Of a DNA stretch of 21,556 nt, positions 8,440 to 17,073 are shown in pieces. The DNA is from Gnetum montanum (taxonomy: Eukaryota; Streptophyta; Gnetopsida; Gnetales; Gnetaceae): contig MNCI01009622.1 of assembly GCA_015680685.1 (NCBI GenBank), forward strand, positions 261,819 through 283,374, read 5' to 3'. The position numbers and the translations under genes are program-made. Position 1 is the first letter of the stretch, and each line of letters begins with the position of its first letter. The notes under the pieces are model-generated. The model did no database searches and had not been told where the DNA came from. It saw nothing but the letters and a program-made list of their open reading frames with translations.

Positions 8440-8935
8440 ATCCTCCGAACTGGCTAAGAATAGAAGTGGTTCCAGAAAACGGCAAAAACAAACGTATGCA
8501 AAATATTGGAATACACCACTTGCTTTCTATGCCATCGTTGGCCATTGCCACCCACATCTTCATCGGCCACCGACATCTTCATGTCTGTTCGTTTGTAGAT
8601 AACGACACGTGACACGGTGGGTGTGTTCATAGGCCAAATCTTTAACATGCTAAACAGCTTCTTCAGCGACGCCTGCTGCTGCTGGTTATGTACACGTGCT
8701 TCTATGCTGGCCATTACTGCATCCTCAAACGAATAATGCCAAAACAGGTGTTGAAGGGTTTACTGGAGTTGGAGACAGCACCGTGTCTGTGCATGGTTAT
8801 CCCACAAATCAAAAGAATTTGGTTCGTGGAAGGAGAAATCTAGGATTTCTGAGTCTGAACGTTTTTGGGTACGTGTGCCTTAAAAAAAAGTGTGGGGACG
8901 GGTTCATAGCCAAGGACGTGATATACAAAATTTAA
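8440..8935. promoter_or_regulatory. GC-richer island with repeated ACGT-core motifs
   Basis: This stretch is clearly richer in G and C than its neighbours. ACGT cores occur at about 8604 (ACACGTGACAC), 8692 (ACACGTGC), 8871 (ACGTGTGCC) and 8919 (GACGTGAT), with a further CACGTGTC at 8335 just outside. Such G-box/ABRE-type cores bind bZIP and bHLH factors in plant promoters (established knowledge). A clustered promoter or host-gene 5' remnant is an inference. Confidence 0.35.
8454..8714 (-). CDS. hypothetical 86-codon ORF in the GC-richer island
   Basis: The frame opens with MASIEARVHNQQQQASLKK and continues through FSMLKIWPMNTPTV, DMKMSVADEDVGGNGQRWH to a TAG at 8456-8454. It has more G/C-ending codons than the AT-rich shadows elsewhere and a plausible charged N-terminus with a Gln run. 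No domain is recognised, and an opposite-strand frame (8696-8935) has similar quality. It could be a first exon or relic of a host gene, or chance. There is no ortholog evidence from sequence alone. Confidence 0.25.
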   Translation of the reverse strand: MASIEARVHNQQQQASLKKLFSMLKIWPMNTPTVSRVVIYKRTDMKMSVADEDVGGNGQRWHRKQVVYSNILHTFVFAVFWNHFYS

Positions 8936-9064
8936 ATATATTAGTTGTTTTTTAAAATTAAATCTCATATATCAAGTACAATGTAAATTCAAAATATTGT
9001 TAATACTTAAAAATTGCATAAAAGATTGCAATGAAACATTAAGTATGTGTGTTATAAAATATTT

Positions 9065-9106
9065 TAACATTATCATATATATATATATATATATATGATA
9101 ATGTTA
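9065..9106. repeat. perfect 42-bp palindrome with (AT)n core
   Basis: The arms TAACATTATCATAT and ATATGATAATGTTA are exact reverse complements and meet in an uninterrupted AT dinucleotide run (about 9075-9096). The sequence can extrude as a cruciform. It lies about 105 bp beyond the 3' end of the hAT transposase relic. It may be an expanded AT microsatellite inside a short inverted repeat, or the remnant of a small fold-back element. Confidence 0.8.
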
Positions 9107-9210
9107 CAAAATTATCTATCTTTTTTTAAATCACAAAAGAGTTTATTACCAAAGCTTAGAAGTTGTCACATTGTTGAAATTCTAATTTTAGCCCATATTT
9201 TTTCCTTGCT

Positions 9211-9582
9211 CTACTCTAAAGAGTAAATTTGTAAAACCTCTTCATTTTGTTCTATGTCATTAATATCATTTGCATGGTAATCATCTTCATCAAGGATTGA
9301 ATCATCAATATTAAGATTCATTGCTGCAGAAACATTAACTAAGTCAATAGAATAACTTTATCTATCATCAACTATTGGAACATCATCATCTTCTTCTGGA
9401 TTGACATCCCAATGAAGAGTAGGTGATTGTCTATATTTTATTTTCTTTCTTTCTTCCAATCTAATCATGCTATGAACAGATACTAATTTTTCAGCTCTTT
9501 TTGGAGTTAGACTATTTCTTTTGATCCGATAAATGAAAGAATATGTTGACCAATTTCTTTCAACAATAGAAAAAGATGCAAC
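9211..9582 (-). other. hAT pseudogene last exon: C-terminal dimerisation domain and acidic tail
   Basis: The exon starts after TTTATCTAG with VASFSIVERNWSTYSF, the signature of the plant hAT C-terminal dimerisation family. Then come RIKRNSLTPKRAEKLV and HSMIRLEERKK. After NPEEDDDVPIVDDR a TAA occurs (9360-9358). The same frame stays acidic and sensible (DDSILDEDDYHANDIND) to TAG at 9213-9211. Either stop could be the original one. Confidence 0.8.
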
Positions 9583-9844
9583 CTAGATAAATGATAAAAA
9601 CTAGAATACATTTTTGCATTGTTAAAAGATTCATTTTATAAATTCATTCAAAACTTTATCAATAAACAAACTCATTTGAAGCTTCAGACATAATAGCCTA
9701 CTAATCATGGTGTTTAGAGAATGCATAATGATATATAAAACATCACTATTTCAAGTTTTCAAACATCACATTTCATAAATTAATTAAGGAAATTAATATG
9801 TATTAATATTTGTTATATGTTTAATGAAAAACTAATTGTATTAC
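9583..9844 (-). other. hAT pseudogene intron, 262 nt
   Basis: The donor is TCTCAG|GTAATAC and the acceptor is TTTATCTAG|GTTGC. Joining the flanks keeps phase 0 and produces ...LISQVAS..., the usual continuous run of this domain in plant hAT proteins. It is AT-rich, like plant introns. Confidence 0.75.
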
Positions 9845-10372
9845 CTGAGAAATAAGCTTCACTGCTAAAGTTTGAAGTCTAGGAGTATCTTCACCATCCA
9901 AACTCCACTATCCAGCTGGATCTTCTTGAGCTATTCCATCCATATCAAGTATAGCATCTTCACATTTAAATGTTTTTATATGTCCTTTAGTAAATTGAAG
10001 CCATTCCTTTCTAATTAAGCTAGCCTCACAAGGTGAATGTAACCATTTAACATATTCTAAAAAACCTATTTTTACATCAAAATCATCACAAGGCCTTGTT
10101 GGATTTTTATCTCTATGTTTTGAAAAATACCACTTAATATTTAATGCATATGTAACCATATGCAATGAGGTATTTGTAGCATTCCATCTTTTTAGAATCA
10201 ATGGAAGTAATTGAGCATTATAAAAATCAAGAGAGCTACCATTTTCATAACCCTTTTTAAAGTTTTTGTTAATATATTTTCATAAATTACATAAATTTCT
10301 CCTAATGCAGGTGTATCTATATCAACATAACGAATGAAATCAACAATAGATTGCAGCATGCTAACAATCTTC

Positions 10373-10464
10373 CTACAATATAACAAATACTTATTTTTAA
10401 TAAGATATAAAGATACAAACAATAAAAAAATAAAGAATTATATTTCAAATAAATTATTTCTTAC
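10373..10464 (-). other. hAT pseudogene intron, 92 nt
   Basis: The donor is ATGAA|GTAAGAAA (strong consensus) and the acceptor is TTATATTGTAG|GAAG. Splicing joins DEWWKQMK to KIVSMLQSIVDFIRYVD in frame, which fits the family order. Confidence 0.78.
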
Positions 10465-10629
10465 TTCATTTGTTTCCACCACTCATCTAATAAAATCTTT
10501 TCTCTAACACTTTTTCCCATAGTTGTGTTGGCTTCCTCCCAATTCTTCCATTTACTAGGTATAACCATTGTTTGTAATGATTCTTCTATCTCTTGCATTC
10601 TCTCCAACATTATGAAATATGAAGCATAT

Positions 10630-10714
10630 CTGTTTCACAAAATTTATAATTAGTTTAGCATTAATAAATCAAATTTTTTAAAAACACACAATATAGATTT
10701 TTGTATTCTATTAC
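10630..10714 (-). other. hAT pseudogene intron, 85 nt
   Basis: The donor is GAAAAAAG|GTAATAG and the acceptor is TTTTGTGAAACAG|A. Splicing creates an Arg codon across the junction and joins FKKLVEKR to YASYFIMLERMQ. This corresponds to the R-[FY]-A-S run of DUF659 transposases. The exon that follows (10629-10465) is 165 nt, a multiple of three. Confidence 0.78.
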
Positions 10715-11276
10715 CTTTTTTCTACAAGCTTTTTGAAAGTCTTATTTTTGCTACATTCCCTGTATAAGGAATTTGAATAATGATGATTGCAAATGAGAAT
10801 TTGCATGTCTCTTGCATCTATAATAAGCTTTTTCACCCAATCAATTTTACCAATATCACAAAGTGTATTATTTAGAGAATGAACACAACAAGGAGTCCAA
10901 AATATATTTAGATAAATCATTTCTATCATTTTTCCTGCACGCCTACAAACAAGAGCTGAATCTATTATAATTTAAATAATGTTGCTTAAACCAATAGTTG
11001 CAATTGCTGTTTCTAATAATTTGGCTTCAAAATTAACATCTTTTATATGATTGGAGTAGTCTGTAGCATTAAGAAAAAATGGTCCAAATTAACAACTAAT
11101 TATAATATTAATTAATGAATGTTGACAAATATCAATCCATCTATCCATTATAATAAAACAACCACTTTGCTGCCAAAATTGCTTCTATTCCTCCAACTTT
11201 TTCATGTCAAGTTCATATATCTCATCAAGAAGATCATTTTAAATTTTATCTTCAATTGGAGGGATATAAGATGGAC

Positions 11277-11349
11277 CTACCATATAAAAATATTAGTTTT
11301 ACTAATAATTTTAAATAAAAAATGATAATTTAAAATTTAAAAATATTAC
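11277..11349 (-). other. hAT pseudogene intron, 73 nt
   Basis: The donor is GAAGAAG|GTAATATT and the acceptor is TATATGGTAG|GTCC. Splicing joins FKEAIHCAIEEG to PSYIPPIEDK in frame, as expected where the N-terminal part meets DUF659. Confidence 0.75.
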
Positions 11350-11954
11350 CTTCTTCAATGGCACAATGAATTGCTTCTTTGAATGAAAGATTACATGCAA
11401 GTTTGAATGGTAATCCATTTGCATAGAACAATTTTGCAATACTGATATCAACTTATATTCTTTTTTCAACTTGAAAACTTATTTCTGTTTGTTTAAGTAC
11501 ACTTTTCTTTTTGCTGGTTGTACAATATCCTTTGTTTTGTTCTTACTTTCCTCTGTTCAAATACTTACAGTAATGCTCTTTATCATAGTCTTTGCTTGAA
11601 TGTAGTCATACATAGCTTTTTGAATATCAGGATATGGAAATTTACATGTAATAACACCTATTTTATTTTCTAATGTCTAAATGAAATGATGATGTATTCG
11701 TGTACCACTTGTAATGAATTCATGGCTACATACATACCACTTCCATCTTTTGCTTCCACCTCCTCCACTTTTACAAATGTCTAATTGTGTTACGAATTGT
11801 TTTAATGAAATTTTAAAATAAATCTACCTTTTGCAAATGGTTTCAAAATTTCCACATTATAATCTAAGACATTTTCCTCTTACGATGTATTTTCTTCCAA
11901 TAGAGTATTATCTATTTCATTCTCATTGCTATCTATGTCTTGAATAGAGCTCAT

Positions 11955-13362
11955 CTTTATAACTCTGTAAATATTAATGGTAAAAATTAGAAAATCAGCT
12001 CTTCACAAAAGTTAAAATGTATTTTTTAAAAATTACAAATAGATATACCTACCAATTGCTCAAATTACTATGACTAAGGGTATCTATTTTTTCTTTTTGT
12101 GCTAACAAAGAGCTTTTAAAAAAATGTCTTAAGAGCTTTAACACTACAATGTCATTCAATGTAATAAATTTGGAAACACAAAACAATAATAGAGTTAAGG
12201 GAAAAATTGAAAATACAAAATAGTGATAAATTTAAAAATAACAAGATAAAATTTCAATAAGGAATAGAAAAAAAACTAAAAGTCATAGACAAATGTACTT
12301 AATAACTGTTGAAACAAAAGTGGGATTTTATAAAATATCAAATATGGCATTATGGAGAAATTGCTTCTTTGAATGAAAGAATAAAGCCCAAGTTGAAGAA
12401 CACTGAAAGAAATTTTAATTCATGCAAAAGGGATCTAACTAATGACTGCAAGTAGGGTTTGGTCTGCATAATTCTGATTCGGTTCATCAATCTTTTCTGC
12501 TTTGATCAAAAGAAACAAACCAACCAACCTATAAAAAAAGTGTAATAACTACAATTAAACTAAAAACCAAACAGAACGTTGTATTAGAGAGGCGTTAACT
12601 GATTAAAGTGAAATGTTTTTTGGAAGCTTAAAGATAATGCAAAACCACTTTAGTAATTTTTTTTTAATATGTTTTCAAAGAGCCACAAGACAAGACATCG
12701 ATGAACTAAGAATTTAAGCACACTTCAAAAATAAAAACTCAATTATCTAAAACATTAAAGAATGGTCTCGATGAGATAAGCAATTGAACAAAAAGCTATT
12801 TCGAAATTGTTAAATGATGAAAAATATAATAAATATTTAGCCAAGAATCTGTTCTGTTTCGCTAAAATCTTTAGTCTGTTTCTTTAAGCATTCACCCTAA
12901 CATTAAACTCTGCAATGTCAAATAATCTTGCTGTATTTAACCAAAGTACCAAACAAAAAGGAAAACTTTGAAAAAATAACAGGAATCAATCAAACGATTA
13001 GAAAAAAAATGATTCAACGAGAACCTTCAAATATTTTATCTCTTTGAACAAATTGTAATCAAACATGAAAAAATTGATAAAATCTTAAAAGAACCTCAAA
13101 GAAAAAAATGATTGAACCAAACAACTAGTAAGTGAGATAGTTTTTTTATGTACATAGAAAAAGGACTCAACATGTTAGGAATGCCGTTGGACTAGGTAAC
13201 CTGGAAGCAGGCAACCCCAAATAAACAAATGGTTAGAGTAAGCAAAAGGGCAATGTAAGTGATCCTCAACAACCATATATATGCCATAGTTGTCCATCAT
13301 ATGGTAATGGGAAGAATCGATATGGACAACATCTTCACCCATATCAAACTAGGCACACAAGA
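11955..13362. other. AT-rich interval upstream of the hAT relic, no gene recognised
   Basis: No coding motif is visible on either strand. The stretch should contain the promoter and perhaps the end of the hAT element, but no convincing inverted termini or 8-bp target duplication could be found by eye. It contains a duplicated piece of a hAT exon at 12361-12380, listed separately. Confidence 0.55.
12361..12380 (-). repeat. stray copy of a 20-bp hAT exon segment
   Basis: Plus strand TTGCTTCTTTGAATGAAAGA here is identical to 11371-11390, which lies inside the hAT exon encoding FKEAI. Weaker similarity continues on the right (CCCAAGTTGAA against GCAAGTTTGAA). The copy lies about 1 kb upstream of the original, in the same orientation. 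Confidence 0.65.
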
Positions 13363-13417
13363 CCTCCTTCGTCAAGAGAAACGCTCATCTCCTCCTTCGT
13401 CACTAAGAAACGCAGAT
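13363..13417. repeat. tandem 28-bp duplication
   Basis: CCTCCTTCGTCAAGAGAAACGC begins at 13363 and CCTCCTTCGTCACTAAGAAACGC at 13391. The two copies are nearly identical apart from a small insertion. It sits at the point where base composition rises toward the DUF247 fragment. Confidence 0.6.
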
Positions 13418-13574
13418 GCTGTGTGAGATACTGAGAGAAAAATTGAAGATGAAACAAAAAATTTTAGAGTTGGAAAGAAATACAAGCGTTTGGAGAGTTT
13501 GGCAGCAGAAGCATCTAATTTCCTATGAATGGTGGAGTAGGAGTATCTGTCAATAAAAAGATGTTGGACACAGA

Positions 13575-13625
13575 TTTGCAGGAAAAACAGGTAAGTTTGG
13601 ACGCCATTTGCAGAAACAGGTAAGA
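13575..13625 (+). repeat. duplicated segment carrying two consensus splice donors
   Basis: TTTGCAG, a few bases, then AAACAGGTAAG occurs twice (13575-13595 and 13608-13625). Each copy contains CAG|GTAAG, the ideal 5' splice site on the plus strand. No plus-strand exon with a recognised product precedes it, so use as a donor is unproven. Confidence 0.45.
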
Positions 13626-13725
13626 TTTGAATGAACAATGAATGTTATGGTTGAAAGTTGAAAATCAAGACACCATTGCATGAAAATTTATAATGTACAT
13701 ACCCAATGCAGATTTTACACGCTTT

Positions 13726-14275
13726 TTACGCGTGCTTGAATCCACCGCCAACGGTTCGTGAAATTTTCTTAGGAATGGAGAATCTCGGGCCCATAGGATA
13801 CAAGGGATCGCTGCTGTTCTGGCCCATGAAACACATGCACAGTTGCAGAAGTAAAACAGCATCCAAAATGAAGGCATCTGCAACAAAATCGAAGTCTCCA
13901 ATATAGGAAGCTTTAATTTCCGGTTCCAAAGAGCTCACAAAACCACGCAATGGTTGGAGCAAATCTGTCATAGATTCAGGCGTGGCTTCCAAACCCTGAT
14001 GTGCCAGCGATCTGCATAGAACGTTGTCAACCGCCTTGATTTTGTGAGACTTGAGATCGAAGTTTGAGGTTGGATTGGTGATGATGGCAGGGAGCCAGCC
14101 CAACCAGCTGAGGAACATAATAACCCCCTGTCTTCTGCTCTTTCAAAAACTCAGGCACTCTCAAAATGCAGGGGCCATGCTCCTTGTTTCCGCAAATACT
14201 ACCTTCACATCTTCTCATTTTAAGCAGTTCATCAGCAGTGATATCGATACTTACATGCCCATTTCCTTGAGCCAT
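13726..14275 (-). pseudogene. DUF247 (UPF0481) family gene fragment
   Basis: DUF247 proteins are plant-specific; most are of unknown function, and many have a C-terminal membrane anchor. The ATG at 14275-14273 starts MAQGNGHVSIDIT. The family signature follows: CILRVPEFLKEQKTGGYYVP, then QLVGLAPCHHHQ at about residues 56-67 (usually YxPxxVxxGPxHHG), then SHKIKAVDNVLCRSL, SLEPEIKASY and FILDAVLLLQLCMCFMG. A one-base frameshift near 14060 separates the two halves. The second half runs to TAA at 13728-13726 after PRFSIPKKISRTVGGGFKHA. About 183 residues remain against 400-550 usual, so the C-terminal half is missing. The GC content is well above the surroundings. A splice donor (GG|GTATGT, near 13702) might mean a lost downstream exon. 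The shift could also be a sequencing error. Confidence 0.72.
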
Positions 14276-14286
14276 GGCTCTGGAAA

Positions 14287-14320
14287 TTCTGCAAAACACA
14301 CACACAGACAGACAGTTTAA
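14287..14320 (-). promoter_or_regulatory. intron acceptor-like sequence just upstream of the DUF247 ATG
   Basis: The minus strand reads CTGTCTGTCTGTGTGTG, a further GTGTG, then TTTTGCAG|AATTTCC, 12 nt before the ATG at 14275. This resembles a pyrimidine-containing tract and acceptor of a 5' UTR intron. A second intron-like block lies at 14443-14390 (CAAG|GTATAG, TACTAAC, TTTTCAG|GG), but at 54 nt it is shorter than usual for plants. Gene structure here is tentative. Confidence 0.35.
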
Positions 14321-14580
14321 ATTGATCCTGCCACACATGGTTTAAATCGACTTTCTTTTGCTTCCGTGATGGACAATCAGCACATCTCCCTGAAAAGATG
14401 TAAAGATATAAAGGCTTTTCGTTAGTAATTTATTTAACTATACCTTGGATAATCATCTCCCTCTTTGTTTGTGTCTAAGACCAGCTGGAAACCTTTCTCC
14501 ATTCTTTGACTGCATCATTGGCCTCCGTTATCAAGATTCTCTGCTATCAATCATTGTTAACTGGACTGTGATTACATGGT

Positions 14581-14603
14581 GGGTGGGCCGGTGGGCCGGT
14601 GGG
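14581..14603 (+). other. G-quadruplex motif
   Basis: Four GGG runs are separated by loops of 1, 5 and 5 nt (T, CCGGT, CCGGT) on the plus strand. This satisfies the canonical G3+ N1-7 pattern and is unusual in such AT-rich DNA. It is about 310 bp upstream of the DUF247 ATG, on the non-template side of that gene. Confidence 0.65.
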
Positions 14604-14741
14604 TAGAACTTCTTTTTCAGGGATTACATTACAAAAAAACGTCAGGGCTGATGTTGATGAGTCTATTATTAATCACTTATATATCAAAAAAGTTCAACTG
14701 ATGCAAAAAAGACAACATAAATGAAGTTCATATTCCCTATC

Positions 14742-14910
14742 CTGTGTATCATAAATGCAAAAGACACACATAATGATTGGACGGTTTTTCTGGATGCACC
14801 ACCGCTGAGCAGCAGTGGTACAAAGAAAAAGAGCAGACCCCGTTCACACAGGACACGTCCAATGGAAGTGCTGTTAGCACCAGCAGCTTTTGCATTTATG
14901 ATTATACACA
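14742..14910. repeat. four nested inverted repeats forming a long imperfect hairpin
   Basis: Outer arms are ATCATAAATGCAAAAG (14748-14763) and CTTTTGCATTTATGAT (14887-14902), an exact 16-bp match that extends weakly outward through GTGT/ACAC. Inside lie ATTGGACG (14776-14783) with CGTCCAAT (14856-14863), then TTTTTCT (14785-14791) with AGAAAAA (14824-14830), then ACCACCGCTG (14798-14807) with CAGCAGTGGT (14810-14819), which has one mismatch and a 2-nt loop. All four share roughly one centre. It may be a fold-back MITE or a hairpin RNA template; the sequence alone does not decide. Confidence 0.7.
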
Positions 14911-14954
14911 CAAGTCCTGAATCTATAAAATTGCCGCATATAATACCTGCTTAA

Positions 14955-15424
14955 ATCATTTCACTTAAGAATGACACCTTATTGCAGGTTAGGAATTATT
15001 TGCAATAGTATTAATTGAGCAAAATATAATATTTTTATTGCTTATTAAAAGAATGAATAACCTCACAAAACTCAACACATCAACCTTATCTGCTTAATCT
15101 TTTTTCCTATTTACTCCCTCATACTTCACAAACACAAATAGTAGGTGGATGGAAAATGATAGCATCACCCTAGTATAAATTTCGAATAGCATTTTTCATT
15201 AGATGAGCGAATGGAGTCGGACCTCTTTTTTCAGTTTATTATTATTTTTCATGATCCCATTATTGTTCAGGCAATTTTCATTAGTCCCACCACAAGGGAC
15301 TACCATAAATTAACTTTACATCACCTAAAGTGATTTGCATTAACTTGCAAAAAGTTTCACCATTAGAACCATAAACAAAAGTTTCTTGTCTTGGTAACTT
15401 CCTTTTTTCTTATAGTTTAAATGG
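14955..15424. other. AT-rich interval between hairpin and copia relic, no gene recognised
   Basis: The copia RT frame ends at about 15425. RNase H and a 3' LTR should follow on the minus strand but cannot be recognised here, so the element seems truncated at or near this point. No other coding motif is seen. Confidence 0.55.
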
Positions 15425-16094
15425 GATTTGCTAAAAATTTATTAACATATGCAGATTGACTAAGCCATGGTTTTTGCCTTTTTCTATCTCTTTTAATTTC
15501 CATGCTCAAGATTTTCTTTCCAACACCAAGGTCCTTCGTTTCAAATTGAGATGATAGGTAGCATTTCAGATTAGTGATTTCTTACATATTGTTCCCTACT
15601 GTCAACATATCATCAACATATAATAGTCGGATCAAATAGATTTGTAAATCTTTCTTTAGATAAATACAAGGATCATTATTAGCCATTGTAAAATCAAACC
15701 TTAGCATGCAGGAATCAAATGTCTTATATCATATCATAGGGGATTGTTTCAACCCATACAAAGATTTCATTAAGTGACATACCATGTTCTCCTTACCTTT
15801 ATTTGCATAGCCTTCAAGTTGTTGCATGTAGATTTCTTCATCAAGATCTCCATAAAGAAATGCAATCTTAACATTTATCTATTCAAGTTTAAGAACCAAA
15901 GCATCCACAAAGGACATTAGAGATCTTATGCATGTTAACTTTACAACTAGTACAAAAACTTCTTCATAGTTAATACCCTCCTTTTGAGAGTATCCTTTTG
16001 CTACTAACCTTGCCTTGTATACTCCTCCCTCTTTTAACCTAAAAAGTTATCTACACCCAAGTTTTCTTATAGGAGGAAGTTTAACAAGTTCAAT
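15425..16094 (-). pseudogene. copia reverse transcriptase domain
   Basis: One minus-strand frame runs the whole length without a frameshift: IELVKLPPIRKLGC, RLKEGGVYKARLVAKGYSQK, INYEEVFVLVVKLTCIRSL, INVKIAFLYGDLDEEIYMQQ, NMVCHLMKSLYGLKQSP, NDPCIYLKKD, LLYVDDMLTVG (YVDD at 15620-15609), FETKDLGVGKKILSMEIKRD and PWLSQSAYVNKFL. Both catalytic Asp of YVDD are present. About five stops interrupt it, at places where Trp or Gln is usual (for example after VLKLE and after SPMI). After FLANPI similarity ends, which marks the truncation. Confidence 0.92.
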
Positions 16095-16407
16095 GTCTTT
16101 TTTTTCATTAGTGATATCATTTCCTCATTCATATCATTTTTCTAAGCTTTACTAACTTTTGTATTTTAAGCTTCTTTATAGGTTTGAGCAGTGTCACTAA
16201 TACACAAAACATATGAATGTAAATACTCACATATTCATCTTACCTGACTTGACCTTCTTAAGGGTTGATCTTCTTCTTAAGGAAAATCTTTTCCACTATT
16301 AGATTCATCATCAACTTGTTGTGCAGTTGATTTTTGGTCAATATCATAGTGAGCTTTTTCTAGATTCTTATCCTCAATTTTGTCAAGCTGAGATGATTCC
16401 ATAAACA

Positions 16408-16659
16408 TCACATCTCCATGATAAAAAATCTTGTTAGCACAAGGATTCCATAGATTATATCTTTTACCCCATGGCTATATCCAAGAAAAATACATTTACA
16501 TTTTTTAGATATATGACAATAAGCTATACTTCCAAATGCTCTTAAATGATCTAATGAAGCTTTCTTAATAGGCCATATCTCTTGTCGGATTCTACCACAA
16601 AGTGATGATGAGGGCATTTTCTTGATAAGTAGTAAGATGTCATCACAACTTCTACCCAA
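16408..16659 (-). pseudogene. copia integrase C-terminal region
   Basis: The frame reads WPIKKASLDHLRAFGSIAYC, then KCIFLGYSHGVKDIIYGI, matching the conserved HLRxFGCxAY and KCxFLGY blocks that end copia integrase. The following acidic stretch (QLDKIEDKNLEKA, DDESNSGKDF) is the usual linker before RT. Frame disruptions separate it from the integrase core. Confidence 0.85.
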
Positions 16660-16679
16660 AATTTACTTTTAAGATAAGT

Positions 16680-17073
16680 ATCACTAAGCTCATTCCAAGA
16701 GAGTTCTATTCCTTAGTTTCATAACTCCATTTTGTTGTGGAGTGCTTAGAAGGCTCTTTTACCTGAAAATACTATGAGTTTTACAAAACCTTTTAAATTC
16801 ATCTAAATAGAATTTCCCATCATTAACTGCTTTGAGGGCTTTAATTCTTTTGTCAAACTAGTTTTTAGCAAGAGCTTTGTATTCCTTGAATTTATCAAAG
16901 ACTTCATACTTGAATTTCATGAAGTAAATACATACTTTCTTGGAATAATCATCTATGAAGGAAACATTATATTCAGAACTGGCAAGTGAAGTTACTAAAA
17001 TAGGATTAAACACATCTCTATGAACTAGATCCAATGGATTTTTAGCTCTTTGAGTATTTGCAGGAAAGCTCAA
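16680..17073 (-). pseudogene. copia integrase catalytic core, active site mutated
   Basis: NTQRAKNPLDLVHRDVFNPI corresponds to the first catalytic block (the H-x-D region), followed by YNVSFIDDYSKKVCIYFM and KFKYEVFDKFKEYKAL. The second block, normally SDNGGEY, reads VNDGKFY, so its Asp is lost. TPQQNGV and NRTLLE are preserved. Stops lie between these blocks. Confidence 0.88.

Larger units (their letters stand above)
9211..11954 (-). pseudogene. hAT-superfamily transposase with BED finger, DUF659 and dimerisation domain; five or more exons
   Basis: hAT transposases excise and reinsert DNA elements in the nucleus. The minus strand shows: an acidic N-terminus from the ATG at 11954 (MSSIQDIDSNENEIDN); a BED-type finger at about 11800-11600 (CKSGGGGSKRWKWYVCSHEF, TSGTRIHHHF, GVITC), with some Cys changed; ISIAKLFYANGLPFKLAC before 11350; the DUF659 core at 11276-10715 (FIIMDRWIDICQHSLIN, IIIDSALVCRRAG, IFWTPCCVHSLNNTL); YASYFIMLERMQEI; RWNATNTSLHMVTYALN; and the C-terminal hAT region (DGEDTPRLQTLAVKLISQ, joined by an intron to IVERNWSTYSFIYRIKRN and KRAEKLVSVHSMIRL). 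Four GT-AG introns are visible. About nine in-frame stops and at least two frameshifts (near 11480 and 10260) show that it is dead. The DGWTD signature reads DRWID, and the catalytic Asp is kept. Terminal inverted repeats were not found. Confidence 0.88.

Noticed and set aside
11781-11827. A 47-nt intron (GTAGATT...CAATTAG) in the hAT N-terminal region
   Set aside because: It is shorter than plant introns normally are, and reading back through the putative acceptor gives QFVTQLDICKSGG, which itself fits the BED region. The true N-terminal junction remains open.
8940-13360. Terminal inverted repeats and an 8-bp target duplication for the hAT element
   Set aside because: Several CAGGG/TAGGG-like words were compared on the two sides, but none gave a matching inverted pair at a plausible distance.
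13372-13638. 88-codon minus-strand ORF, considered as the missing C-terminal part of the DUF247 gene
   Set aside because: It shows none of the C-terminal DUF247 motifs, and its reading crosses two local tandem duplications.
14684-14954. ORFs on both strands over the nested hairpin
   Set aside because: Open frames on both strands of an inverted repeat are expected. Neither product shows a domain or good start context.
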